From Clytia hemisphaerica (Eukaryota; Cnidaria; Hydrozoa; Leptothecata; Clytiidae), in contig CACVBU010000189.1 of NCBI GenBank assembly GCA_902728285.1, positions 454,185 through 518,184 of the forward strand: a DNA stretch of 64,000 nucleotides, in the 5' to 3' direction. Position 1 is the first letter of the stretch. Every line of letters begins with the position of its first letter. This document shows positions 44,891-55,700 of the stretch, piece after piece. Below the pieces are notes generated by a model. That model was not told the origin of the DNA and ran no database searches. It worked only from the letters and a program-made list of their open reading frames with translations. Both the position numbers and the translations under genes were made by a program.

Positions 44891-45148
44891 TTAGGCGCTC
44901 GGTTGGAGAAGATTGAGTTCTTGGTTCAACCCATGAGGTGCGAGGGTTCTCAGTTCTTTGATCCAGAAGTTTTCTCTCTGTAGTATTATCCTTTTCATTC
45001 TTTCTATATCTGTCTCGTTGATCTGTTCGATGATGGTGAACTTTGCGTCTCTGTTGAAATCGTGGTTGGTTTGGTGGAAATGTTTACACGCTGGGATTGT
45101 CTCTTGTCGTGGTCTGTATGCATTACTTCTATGGTTATTGAGTCTTTG
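44891..45148 (-). pseudogene. Penelope-like element ORF remnant, GIY-YIG endonuclease C-terminus
   Basis: The 86-codon - strand frame includes RLNNHRSNAY, then ACKHFHQTNHDFN and QRENFWIKELRTLAPHGLNQ, ending in a stop. The order R.NNHRS - HF....H.F - RE..WI..L.T..P.GLN is the C-terminal part of the GIY-YIG endonuclease domain of Penelope-like elements. The reverse transcriptase and the N-terminal half of the nuclease are missing, so this is a dead 5'-truncated copy. Confidence 0.85.
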
Positions 45149-45621
45149 ATTGAATATACTGATATTTATATCAGTATATGTTGGAATTCACTTTGCAAGT
45201 GGATTTACCTTCGCCCGGGCCAAAACGTTGACTTTTCAATAGAGATATAGAGTATAAGCTCTTCCATTTTACGCCCATTTCGTTATCGTTATCTATAATT
45301 CCGGGGGAGCTTATCAACGAGATAACACCAAATCAATTTCTAAGATCTTTGGACAACTTCTGGACAGGGCTAGGGGCCCTGGGGTAAATTTTTCTCAAAT
45401 TGTGACTCTTTTATAGGTTACTTTCGGTTGATTTTGGCGAACTTCAAGGTATTGGATTAGTTTTCTGTAATCTTTAAATAGATTTACTAAATGTATAAAT
45501 GTTACCACCACTTCTCCCCCTAGATACTGCCCTAAAGTCTACAAACCTTTTTTCTGGGATTGTGTTTAATGTTTCAAGGGCTGTTATAAGTAAGCCTAGA
45601 AACTTTAGTATTTATCCCTTT

Positions 45622-46007
45622 TAGGTGAGGCCAATTTATTTTGTTGTTTTACGGGCCAAGCTACCCAAAAGAAAGGGTCGGTCGGTCGGTCGGCGAAAAG
45701 ATAAAAATGAAAATAGAATTTCACCGATAAGTCTCCTAAAAAGGCAGCAAAAACTACTAATCTTGACAAAAATGCGAAATAGTGTATAAAAAGACACAAA
45801 ATGCTCGAATTCATGAGTAAAATTAAAAATTGAACATAAAATTCTCAAAACCTTGGAAAAAGTACCGAAATTTTAAAAATTTAACTGTCTGCAAAGCAAT
45901 GAAAATAAAAGTGGACTACCAAACTCGATTTTATTTTTATTTCGATTTTTAGAATTTCAGGGTCGGTCGGGCCCGTAAAACAACTAATCGAATTGGTCTC
46001 GCCTTAC
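45622..46007. mobile_element. MITE family O (GGTCGGTCGG subterminal)
   Basis: Ends AGGTGAGGCCAATTTATTTT and an inverse AATTGGTCTCGCCT, then TTGTTGTTTTACGGGCC/GGCCCGTAAAACAAC. GGTCGGTCGG lies inside each end, as in family N. Confidence 0.8.
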
Positions 46008-46997
46008 CATGCTTTATTTACACACATACGCTACACTCTACTCTTTCTTCCTGATTTACATGAACCTTTACTTATTGTCACTGATGTCAAGAATTACAAA
46101 AACTGTATATTTTTATATTTTCAGAGAATTAGAATAAACAAACGCAAAATGTTATAAAAAGCATCAAAAAGAGTCAATCGAACCACAAAAAATGAATTTC
46201 AATTCATGGCTTTTATGCAATGGAAAACGTCATACAGAAAGACACATTCATGGTCTCTAAATCCCAACCTTCAACAAGCTTAAGCCCATTCTGTGAGGGC
46301 CCTGTTATTAAGAAATGGAATAAAGTCTTTGCGAGAGCCATCGAATCATAACAAAGATGACGTCATGACTTATTTAATGGTATGTAACATTTTTTATTTT
46401 TCTCGTGAAATGTGTCATTTTTGAGCAGGGTCTTTTGAGGACCTTATTATAGACTTACTATATGAATGAATAGATGTCGGCCTTTCAGCGTCTATTTTTG
46501 TTACATCAGTTCCGTTTATATCGATTTTCAAGAGAGAATGGGGGAGAATCCAAATAGAGTCATTCCAACTTCGGACCCTCGTTCTGTTAATTTCTCGCTT
46601 ATTTTACTAACTAGCTTACCGGGGTACGCCCTTTTGTTTTGCTTAACTTATCCCCGGAAAAACTTGCTTATAGCCACTTTGCAATGGAAAAAGACCGAGA
46701 CTCTGGTTAGGTGAAAAAGTAACTTCAATTTTTTAGGCGGTCAGTCCAATGGCCGTGTATTTTCCAGGCACTTTGTTCGCAGCAGAAAAATCATTTTTGC
46801 CGGTATGTCCGGAGAAGGTAGTGGAAAGAAACCGGAAAATTTAAGCCATCCCATGGGATCTCGAGCTCTGTTTGCTAGGTTCTTTCAGACTCTCAATTAA
46901 GGGAGGTTGAAAATAATCCCTTAAAAATTTATCTTTAATATAACAGCCAGTAAGTGCTTGAGCCGAGTAAATTTCCCCTTATCCTGTGTTATTGCTA

Positions 46998-47573
46998 GGA
47001 CATAGTGGTATAGTGGTTCGATATCCACCGTGTCACTAAGATTCGCTTGGCAAGTGAATATACCTTAGCCCGGGTCGACCAATGCCATTACTCTGATACA
47101 AGAGTGTGGGTAGATTAGACTGGTATTGAGATGTGCTGCGGCATAAGGTTCGGCTTCGCGTGAATATCGCTCTCCCAGTGTCGTTTGAGTCGTCATGGTT
47201 AACACCAAAGTTATGGCCAACTCATTTAGATTTTTGGAGCATTGGAATGTGGCTAGTCTTGGAATGTCTTTTTTTACTTGACCACTTCCAAACCTTTCTG
47301 AACAGAAACCTAGGAAATTGCTTAGGAAATCTGCAAATCTGAGCCTTCATATGCTTATAAGCGTTATGCTTATAAAAAAATGCATGTAAATTAGAATCTC
47401 CTTGTTTAATATTGAAAGAATTTTTAAAGCCAACGAAAATTTGAAAAAAAATAAGAAACAGCCAAGCCTCGCGCCTGTCAAGTCGCAGTGTCTGTCAGCG
47501 CTGTGATTCCTACTCCTTCGGGAGTAGGACCCATCCCGAATGATTCGGAGGGCATATATCTATCTATTTCCAG
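46998..47573 (+). mobile_element. SINE-U, copy 1 (interrupted)
   Basis: The head has an A-box-like TAGTGGTATAGTGGTT (Asp/Gly-type tRNA) and body words GATTCGCTTGGCAAGTGAAT and CATCCCGAATGATTCGGAGG, ending in a (TATC)n tail. About 250 bp (47218-47470) absent from copy 2 interrupts it. Confidence 0.75.
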
Positions 47574-48017
47574 GGCAAAACTGAATTCTTACTTTTCCTC
47601 TATTTTTCATTTTTGTTAGGGTTGCTCATATTTTATTTTTAGGGTTGTCATCATGTTGTCACCTTTAAAAAATATTTTCCACTTTAGTTATACTTTAAAT
47701 TTAAATTAATGATCTTTTTTTTCTCTCAAATCATCATTTAGACAGCTTTTAGTCAGCTTTTTATGTCTAGTTTTAATGCGCTAATCTAAAGAAGACGGGG
47801 GTGAAATTTAATTGTTTACATATTTTAAAATGGTTTGAGTCCTGGAGCTATGGAATTTTGAATATAAAATTTTGAGTTTTCAATGTGACGTCTTTTTTTT
47901 AGTAAAACGTCTCTCAAGGCTAATGGCGAATGGTTATTCCAAAACCTACCCATCTTTATCAAACTTTCACACTGTTTTCAACGGTAACAAAAATGTTCAA
48001 CCTTTGTTTCTACGGTC

Positions 48018-48306
48018 GTTTAGATAGATGGACATATGCCCTCCGAATCATTCGGGATGGGTCCTGCGACTTGACAGACGCGAGCTGCCAAGCCATGACG
48101 TATACCATGGCACTCGAATGACACAGGGAGTGTCAATGCTTACGCGAGTACCGCGGCGCGTCACAATGCCAGTCTAATCTACCCACACTCTTGTATCTGG
48201 ACAAAGGTATATTCACTTGCCAAGCGAATCGTAGTGACACGATGGGTATCGACCTCGGGCCTTCCAGGTGGTAGTCAAGGATGATAACCACTATACCACT
48301 ACGGCC
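48018..48306 (-). mobile_element. SINE-U, copy 2 (complete, inverted)
   Basis: The - strand starts CGTAGTGGTATAGTGGTTAT and has a GAGGTCGATACCC B box, then the same body as copy 1. It ends with a (TATC)n-type tail at about 48018. The two copies are tail to tail about 450 bp apart. Confidence 0.8.
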
Positions 48307-48814
48307 GTTTAAAAATATTTAAAAAGACTCATCCTTTGACGAAAAAGTTTTTCTTAAGGAAGAATAGAGGACTGTAAACTAGACTAAGCTGATAGAGGAT
48401 CGCTCAATGGTACCGGGGCTGAAAAGGTAGATATTGGTGCCATGAATACCTTTGTTGCCCTTTTCCCTCATAATTTGATATTTACCCTCTTGGATAATCA
48501 AAATGTTGAGGAGATTATAATCCTCTTTATAATCATTAAAAAGATAATCAGATGGCTTGAGATGTCTAATCTGGGAATTCTTTCTCATAGTTCTGAACAA
48601 AACCTTAAAATATTTTTGCCTGGCTATTTTTCGAAAGTCAAGATATCCACTTTACAAGTTTTCTTACAAGTTTTGGACTAAAAGAAACAACTCAAAAAAC
48701 AATAGAATCTCAACGTAAGAGCTATGTAAGAACTCATTTTTACAAATTTTAAAATGTGATATCTCGACTTTGGAAGATAATTGACTTCACAGAATAATTG
48801 ACTTCACTGATACC

Positions 48815-49377
48815 TATTATTATCCATATAGCGGTCATTAAGTAAGTCATTTAAAGGTTCAATCGGCGGGCGGTATTGAAAGGTTTTTTGACTCAAATTG
48901 TCATACCCGCGCTGAGGAAACTAAAGTAAAGCACCAGGCTTCAGAGGGCTAAAATATCATTAACGGCCCGGGTATAGGGCAATAACGTCATTTGCGGCCC
49001 GCTCGGAATTGAATTGAAGTCGTTGCATTGAAGCGAAGAGACTAAACTAACGTCAGAAAAAAACACTTTTTGGTCATTTGCGGCCCGCTCGCAAGGTGCT
49101 AAAAATTTGTTGAAGACATTGCATTGAAGCGAAAAGAATTTGTTGAGGCTAGAAAAAAACGTTGTTTGAATGTCCGATATGGATAATAATAGTAATAGCG
49201 TTAAGTTTTCGTTCGTTGTTGTCATTAATTCTGCCCTTGCAATTTGATTATTAGCCCTCTAGTGCCATTTGCGCCCTCCCCTCGCGTCGGGCCCAAATGA
49301 CACTATCGGGCGAATAATCAAACTACGTGGGCAGAAAATAACAACAGCGACCTTAAACTGAACGCTATTGTTATATT
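48815..49377 (-). mobile_element. Family F element, copy 2
   Basis: Reverse complement of 5361-5917 across about 560 bp, here without a surrounding TTAA element. This copy gives the true boundaries of family F. Confidence 0.85.
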
Positions 49378-50062
49378 CCATGATATTGTATTAAAACTGT
49401 TTGAAAGGTTTTGTAACTTTTATTATCACCTATATGTGAAGTATCAAAATTTAGCCCCCGGAAATTAAAGTCATTTTTAAGAAGGCGTTCAGCTAGTGAT
49501 TAGCCTTTCTAATCAGAGGTGTAGCCCAAATTTTTCTTTCGTAACGAAATAGTTGATTTCATTTATTTTTTCAAAAAAACTCATCTCAACATCGAAAGAG
49601 AAGTTTATGAAATTTTTACAGTCTTATTTTTAATACGTTTGGTTGAGTATATATGGTTCATTGGTTAACAGATGTTTTAGGTATCTGTTGACTGAGATAT
49701 ACTTTGAGATTTGTTTTTTCGCAGCTCACTCTAGATTATGGCAGTCTTTTCAAATGACTATCTATTTATTTAAAAGATAGTTGATTGATTTAATTATGTC
49801 TGCTTAATAGTGTTCAGGATTTAATCTAGATCTCTTTCTCTGCATGTCGGAGAATGTTTGCAGATTATTTCTTTTTTATCACTCAGTTTTTCCTGTTATC
49901 CTGTTTAATTATAAGAACTTTTTGTTGCGATTACAATTCGAATAGCCTAACTAAATTAATGTTACTTAATAACTTCAATGCAAGTTTATCTCACTTTTTT
50001 CACAAGAGTGTTCTCCCACGCTTGTGTTCTCGATAATGTCGTTCGAAAGAAGTTTTCCTTGT

Positions 50063-50271
50063 ATAGACCTTTCAATGAATTACTTTTAGTGCAATGACTG
50101 CCTCGTTTTGAAACCGTTACCAAGTAATTCAATTTGTTCAATTCCTTGAGCCTTCAAGTGATACTTTCATAAATATAGTAACTTCCTATGAACTCTTTAA
50201 TCAATTACCATAGCAATTTTTTGAAAACGAGGTAAGTGTTGCTCGTGACGTAATTCATCAAAAGGTCTATT
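50063..50271. mobile_element. MITE family DD, copy 2
   Basis: Ends ATAGACCTTTCAATGAATTA and an inverse GTGACGTAATTCATCAAAAG followed by GTCTAT; more diverged than 27547-27748. Confidence 0.65.
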
Positions 50272-50420
50272 CATTACCAGACTCTTCAAAAGCTGACCCG
50301 GAGGGTTGATATATTTATTTCTAAGATGCCTTGATCCTACCCTTTATAAGTTGAACCAGGCCTGATGCTTGCTGCAAACCTAAAGTTACCATTCGTCTTG
50401 TTTTTTGTTCTCCTCTAAGT

Positions 50421-50590
50421 ACAGTTGAGATTCTCTAATTCGACGTTCTATTATTCGATAATGTTGAAAGCCACTGTCAACAAGAAACAATCATAAACGA
50501 CACTCTACTATTCGATACGCTACCTTATTTATTCGATGAAAATCCGATTCCCCTTGAAAATCGAATTAGAGAGCTGCAACTCAGTTTTAC
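50421..50590. mobile_element. pogo-like MITE (family B), uninterrupted copy
   Basis: TACAGTTGAGATTCTCTAAT to ATCGAATTAGAGAGCTGCAA, with ACACTCTACTATTCGATA inside. It is the intact counterpart of 33939-34205. Confidence 0.75.
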
Positions 50591-52722
50591 AGTTAATGAA
50601 CTTGCACTGCTTTACCTTCCTTAATTTATGATCAGCTCTTATTAAAAAATTTCCGCTTAGATCTAAACTATGCCTAAAAAGTTTTGTTATCTTATCAGTT
50701 ACTGCATCGTGTGGTATTAATTCCCTCCATTTGTCCCTATGTTTCCCTCTAAAATTAAGAAGTTGGAATATTTGACTCCCCAAAAGATCAGATTCTTACT
50801 ACTGCTCCATTTGGGGCATGTAAGAATCCAGTTTCCGATCTCTATTGTGTATTTTTGTATCCTTATCTTTCCCGACTTTGATATCGATAAAAAGACAATA
50901 AATCTTGGCCATCAAATAACAATTTCAGTTCGTTTTCTTTTCTAGGGAACCAATAAATAACTCGTCCCAGTTCCCTTCCTCCTTCCATTCTTGACAATTC
51001 TTCTTGGTTACCTTGGAGACGACATTTATTTGTTAAAGGCATAATGGTAACCAAAGCTGAACAACGTTACAGGAGTGAGGTATGTTTTTTTTGGTGTCAA
51101 AATTCAGTTAAGTATTTTTTGATGTCTTGGCTATTTTTTTCTTAGACGAAAAACGTTGCTTCGACGGCTTTTTACGTATCTGAGAGTCTAAACTCGGCAA
51201 CACATGAGGGGTTAAAAGTTTTGGTCTAGCACAAGTATTATTATCAATACAATACACGTTTTTTCTGTGTTGACTCAATATTAAAAGGTTTGTGATTTAA
51301 ATTGCTTAAATTGACATTTAAATTGACAGTTAATTTTAGAAGCAAGTTTAAAACAGGACCCTTTGATTTCGTCTTTTGTTTTCCATTCAATTCATATATT
51401 ACTATTGTAGTATCCAGACTTATCATAGTAATGCAAATCACAAGTTTTGCCTGGTACACAGTGTTTACTTAAAGTAGGTCTCAATAAAAAGTTATAGTTA
51501 GAGTACTTTTAACGTTTTTAGGATGATATAAGGCTGTACATTTACATTCACTTCGCTTTAAGTGTGCACTCATTTGCTATAATGTTGAAACCACTTTCAG
51601 GTTAGGAGAATAAGTTTTATTACATGGACTTGTTATTCGCATGGTAGCAAAAAAGAAGCACGCATAAACCTAAAGCGAATAGACTTTAGATCACATTTAC
51701 AATAATAGTGGGTATGCCCGTATAATTACGACTATTTGTGGATAATGTAACAGACTCGGTGGAATTACAAAGGATGATTGGTCTGAACTTACATGTCATG
51801 GGGTAGAGGTAGTACCCTCCAAACAGCGGTCGTCTTTTTAAAAGCGGGGGAGATTAGGGGGGCCAAAATGCTCAGATCGTTAATATGAATTCCGTACTTT
51901 GATAACAGATTTTTCCTAGCAAGGGGGCGCTAGAATCCTTGTTTTTATTAAGTTTGACAAGCTGCTGCACTGTGCTCACCAGCCTATTATGTATTTTGTC
52001 CATTCTCCTGATTTTGCCTTAAAGCTAACCTTAATACTATCATTTTAAGAACTGGAATTGTTTTTCTATTATATAAAACGATTACTTGTATAGGAAAAAT
52101 GTGTCATCTTCTGCTTTACTTCTGTATATTTTCTTATAAAAAGAATCATGAGATCATGGATTTATAATAGATGCTAATTTTCAAGTATACTATTATCATA
52201 TCATTCATTATGATTTTGCTTTATAATGGACACAGCAATCTTATTAAGTTCCATTCTCTGCCAAATCTACAGAACTGTTTTAAAAGGTCTCTTTTGATTG
52301 GCTAAAACACTCTTGTGCTGAGCTTCTCAACCAATGAGAATGTGATTTTCAACAAATTTTTGCTACTCAAGAGTAGGCTGGTCTTTGATAGTCACTAGAG
52401 GATTTTTAAAAGATTGAGTTATATAGGCTTACATTTATGGTTGATATGCTGTCTTTGATTAACAGTCTAAACCAATCAGAATTGCTCTCTTAAAAATCTT
52501 AGCCTCAGAACTATTCTTGTGTGTATCCTTTTAAGGTATTTTAGTTCATTGAATGATAATTTTGTCAATGCAAAAAAAAAATACCAGCTGATGCTCCACT
52601 CAGTATATTATCTTCTCGATTCTGTCTGTTAGTTTTTTTAGCTCACAGCTGTTGTGTTTTGTCATCTTGAAAACTCTTGTTTCCTTAATATTTGTTGTTG
52701 TTTTGGTCAATTGTTTGAAAAC

Positions 52723-55700
52723 ATGGCTGATAGTGACGTTCTCTCGAGAAGCAAAGGCCGCAAAGGAGCTAAGGTAAGTTTTGAACCAATCTCGTACCCA
52801 GAGCCACTTCCACCACTTTTTGATTTTTTACTAATGGACGTGATTTAAACTACTTTTCGTGAGCACTATCAGAATCATGAAGAAAGCAAACTAAGGAACT
52901 GGGTTTTAGTTTTCTGTGTTTCGATTGAGTGAAAGGGTGTCCTGGTGTACCAAGAGAAATGTTTAGAATGAGGTCAAAAGTTGTACCTGTAATTCTCTTA
53001 ATAGCGTCAGGAAATTGAAGATAGGATTGTTTATAAAACATTTTGTATGAAGTAGGAACTACAGATTACAGACCAATTTTTGAATTACTTAAGGCTAACT
53101 ACATTCGAAAAATACTGATCTGCAATCAGACCCGAAGTCAAATCTAACATAGTCTGAATTGCAGACCTCTATAGATATACTGCCTTTATAAGAAACTCTT
53201 TTCGCTAGAGGATGAGCAGATCTAACATCTTACTCGACACAACCGACACAACACAATTATGCAACGTTCGACCTTTACTCGCAAACACTGTATTGAAGAA
53301 GAAGAATGAGTCTACTAGGGTTGTGATTCGTTCAATTAAGCGAAAACACGTCAATAATTGGTCCATAAATCTTGTCAGCTACCAAAATTAATTCGATCCC
53401 AAGTACTCATCTCGTGATATAAGCAACATGAAAAATTATGATGCTAATGACATCTTGATTCTTATAAGAAATATTGCAGACTTTATACCGGGTGCGCCAC
53501 AAAAAAGTTTCTCTCTTTGAAACTGATTTTTTCGAAATCTAAGAATTAAGAAACAACAATTGCTATTCTATCAGAAAGAAGAAAGATAAACTTAAATTTT
53601 GATGGGTCATTTATTAAATTCGATTCATGTGATCAAAAGTTATGCTCAATTGAATAAAAAAGTTACTTTCAGAAAGTGCCCGAAAACGTTAAAAATCGAC
53701 CTGTTATCTCTTTCTGGAAATCAAGAGGGTTGGACTTTTAAGGTTGGCTTAAAACGTTTAAGCACTTCATCCAAACTTAAGACAAGCAAAGTTTGTCACT
53801 AGAAACAAAATAACGTCTTCTACTTTATGATGATGAAATATCTCTCAGATTTCAAAGCACAACACATACCTCTAGCTATCTGGAACTTTTTTGATATCAT
53901 TAACCCTATGTAATGAAATTATTAGAGATAAATCTTCAACCTTTCTCAAGTGAAGCCTTAAAATCTGCGCCGCATTTAGAATAACGGATTAAATCTATAG
54001 CGCTTTCTTTGTTTTCACGTGGCATATTTTTCGAAATCTGGCGATAGATTTTACTTTCAATCAAGCGTTCGTGTGAAAACCACGCGGGTCACGCATTTAG
54101 AATGGGAAATAAGTGGCTTCATTTCCCATCAAGGAGTTTCGTGTCTAGCCCTTTCGGGCTTGGAAGTCAATGGTAATACCGTAGAATCTTAACTAATATC
54201 TAATTTTCAGCGAGATGGATATTTTAGTACTAAATTTTGGCTTGGTGACTAAAATTATGACCGACTAAACTTTGGGTTGACTAAAAATTTGGGCCAAATC
54301 AAAAGTTTATAATTAAGCTTTCCTTAACTTTCCATATCGGTATTACTTTAACAAAGTTCGGTCTTAATTATTAGTCGGCCCTTAGTGACTAAATTTTGAT
54401 GAGGTGACTAAAATTAGGGCCGGCTAAGTTTTGGCCGATAAGGTAGCCAAAGGCTAGAGTCGAATTTCCTATGCAGGATTTGAAGTCACTTATTTTTAAC
54501 ATAAAATACACGACCCGCGTGTTTTTCAAACAAATGCTTGGTTGGAAGTTTTCGTTAAGTTTAGAATGAAATATCGATTATGATCGATATCGAACGATTT
54601 TATCGATTACGACCTTTAGGCGATTTTCCTCTCCTCATATAGGTCTCGTAAAGGAATATCATCGGCTGGCTTAAATTAAGTCTTTGAGTCTTTTGAATTT
54701 TGAGTACTAAATTTAGATAACATTTCGTAATTCATGAGAGGGTTATACTTTCACAATCCGATTATTATTATTTTATCCGGGAATCTAAATCATCTATTTT
54801 TCAATGCAAGGATCGAGTGACAAACAATGTCAATACATCTCAGCTTACAATGATAATCATTTTGATTTTTGACTTTTCTCGTGAGATCTACTAGTTTAAT
54901 CAAATCGACATAAGTACTGATTTTTAGTGTTAAATCAAATCAATAGCACAGCCAACGACAAGCCTTTTGAATGTCCGGGCGAAGGTAGGCTATTATAATA
55001 GCTACCTACTATCTAACACCCGTCTTACACTCACTACCTAGTTTTTTTGCGAATTAATCTCGCGGCTTTTTTCCTGAATATTGATATTATCCCCGTTTCG
55101 ACTTATTTCCCCGATTTGGGAATACGAAAAATGACTGTCCTACAGTCTTGGCGAAAAAAAATTTGCTTGCCTTTCTTGATCTTATATAGGCTGATATAAT
55201 AGTTTCAAACAGAAGAGACTTTCAGAGACATTTTGTTACGCTTGTTTTCATACAAAAAGGGTCATACCTTTTTTTAACCTTTGAGGCTTAATTTCTCGTA
55301 TAGACGCAAAAGAAAATGAACTCTAACACATATTTTGTGTGGAGAGCTCGTCAAATAATATACAGTTTCGTAGATAGAGAGTTAAGTCTAACTTAAGCTA
55401 TCAAAAACTTCATCGCAGAGGCACTTTATGCAAACTTTTATACAAAAAATATTGAGCGCGATTTTAATCAATTTAAATCGATATAGAGAAAAAATTTTAA
55501 GTCGATTGAGAAAAGTATTTTTGGTTACAACTTGTAAGCTTAAGGAGATACATAATTTCTTTATAATAGACCATCTGTTGGTGATATATGGAGTTGTAGA
55601 ATTTGAAACGAGATGAAAAAAATGTTTATTAGATCTAGAATCACGGACAAAAATTATTGAGACTGTTTGAGTTTTTTTATTCCCTGCAGGATAGCTATTT

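Larger units (their letters stand above)
44655..45161 (-). mobile_element. 5'-truncated Penelope-like retroelement insertion
   Basis: The insertion is bounded by near-identical direct repeats TATTTATATCAGTATGTTGG (about 44635-44654) and its variant with one extra AT (about 45163-45184), resembling a target duplication. Read on the - strand it carries the end of a Penelope-type ORF (stop at 44891-44893) and then about 235 bp of 3' region with a hammerhead-like hairpin. Confidence 0.75.
44173..52722. other. Gene-free region between the VPS4-like and myosin-rod genes
   Basis: It contains a Penelope-like relic (44655-45161), family O (45622-46007), an inverted SINE-U pair (46998-48306), family F copy 2 (48815-49377), family DD copy 2 (50063-50271) and a pogo-like MITE (50421-50590). 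No AATAAA is obvious just after the VPS4-like stop; an ATTAAA variant is at 44497. In 46010-46990, 49380-50060 and 50600-52650 I find only short spurious ORFs and no homology I recognise. The 5' end of the myosin-rod transcript is presumably close to 52600-52720. Confidence 0.6.

Noticed and set aside
52654..52722. Possible upstream start extending the myosin-rod N-terminus (CHLENSCFLNICCCFGQ)
   Set aside because: It would need a GTG start. The ATG at 52723 has a good context, and the upstream peptide is Cys-rich and unlike a rod protein.
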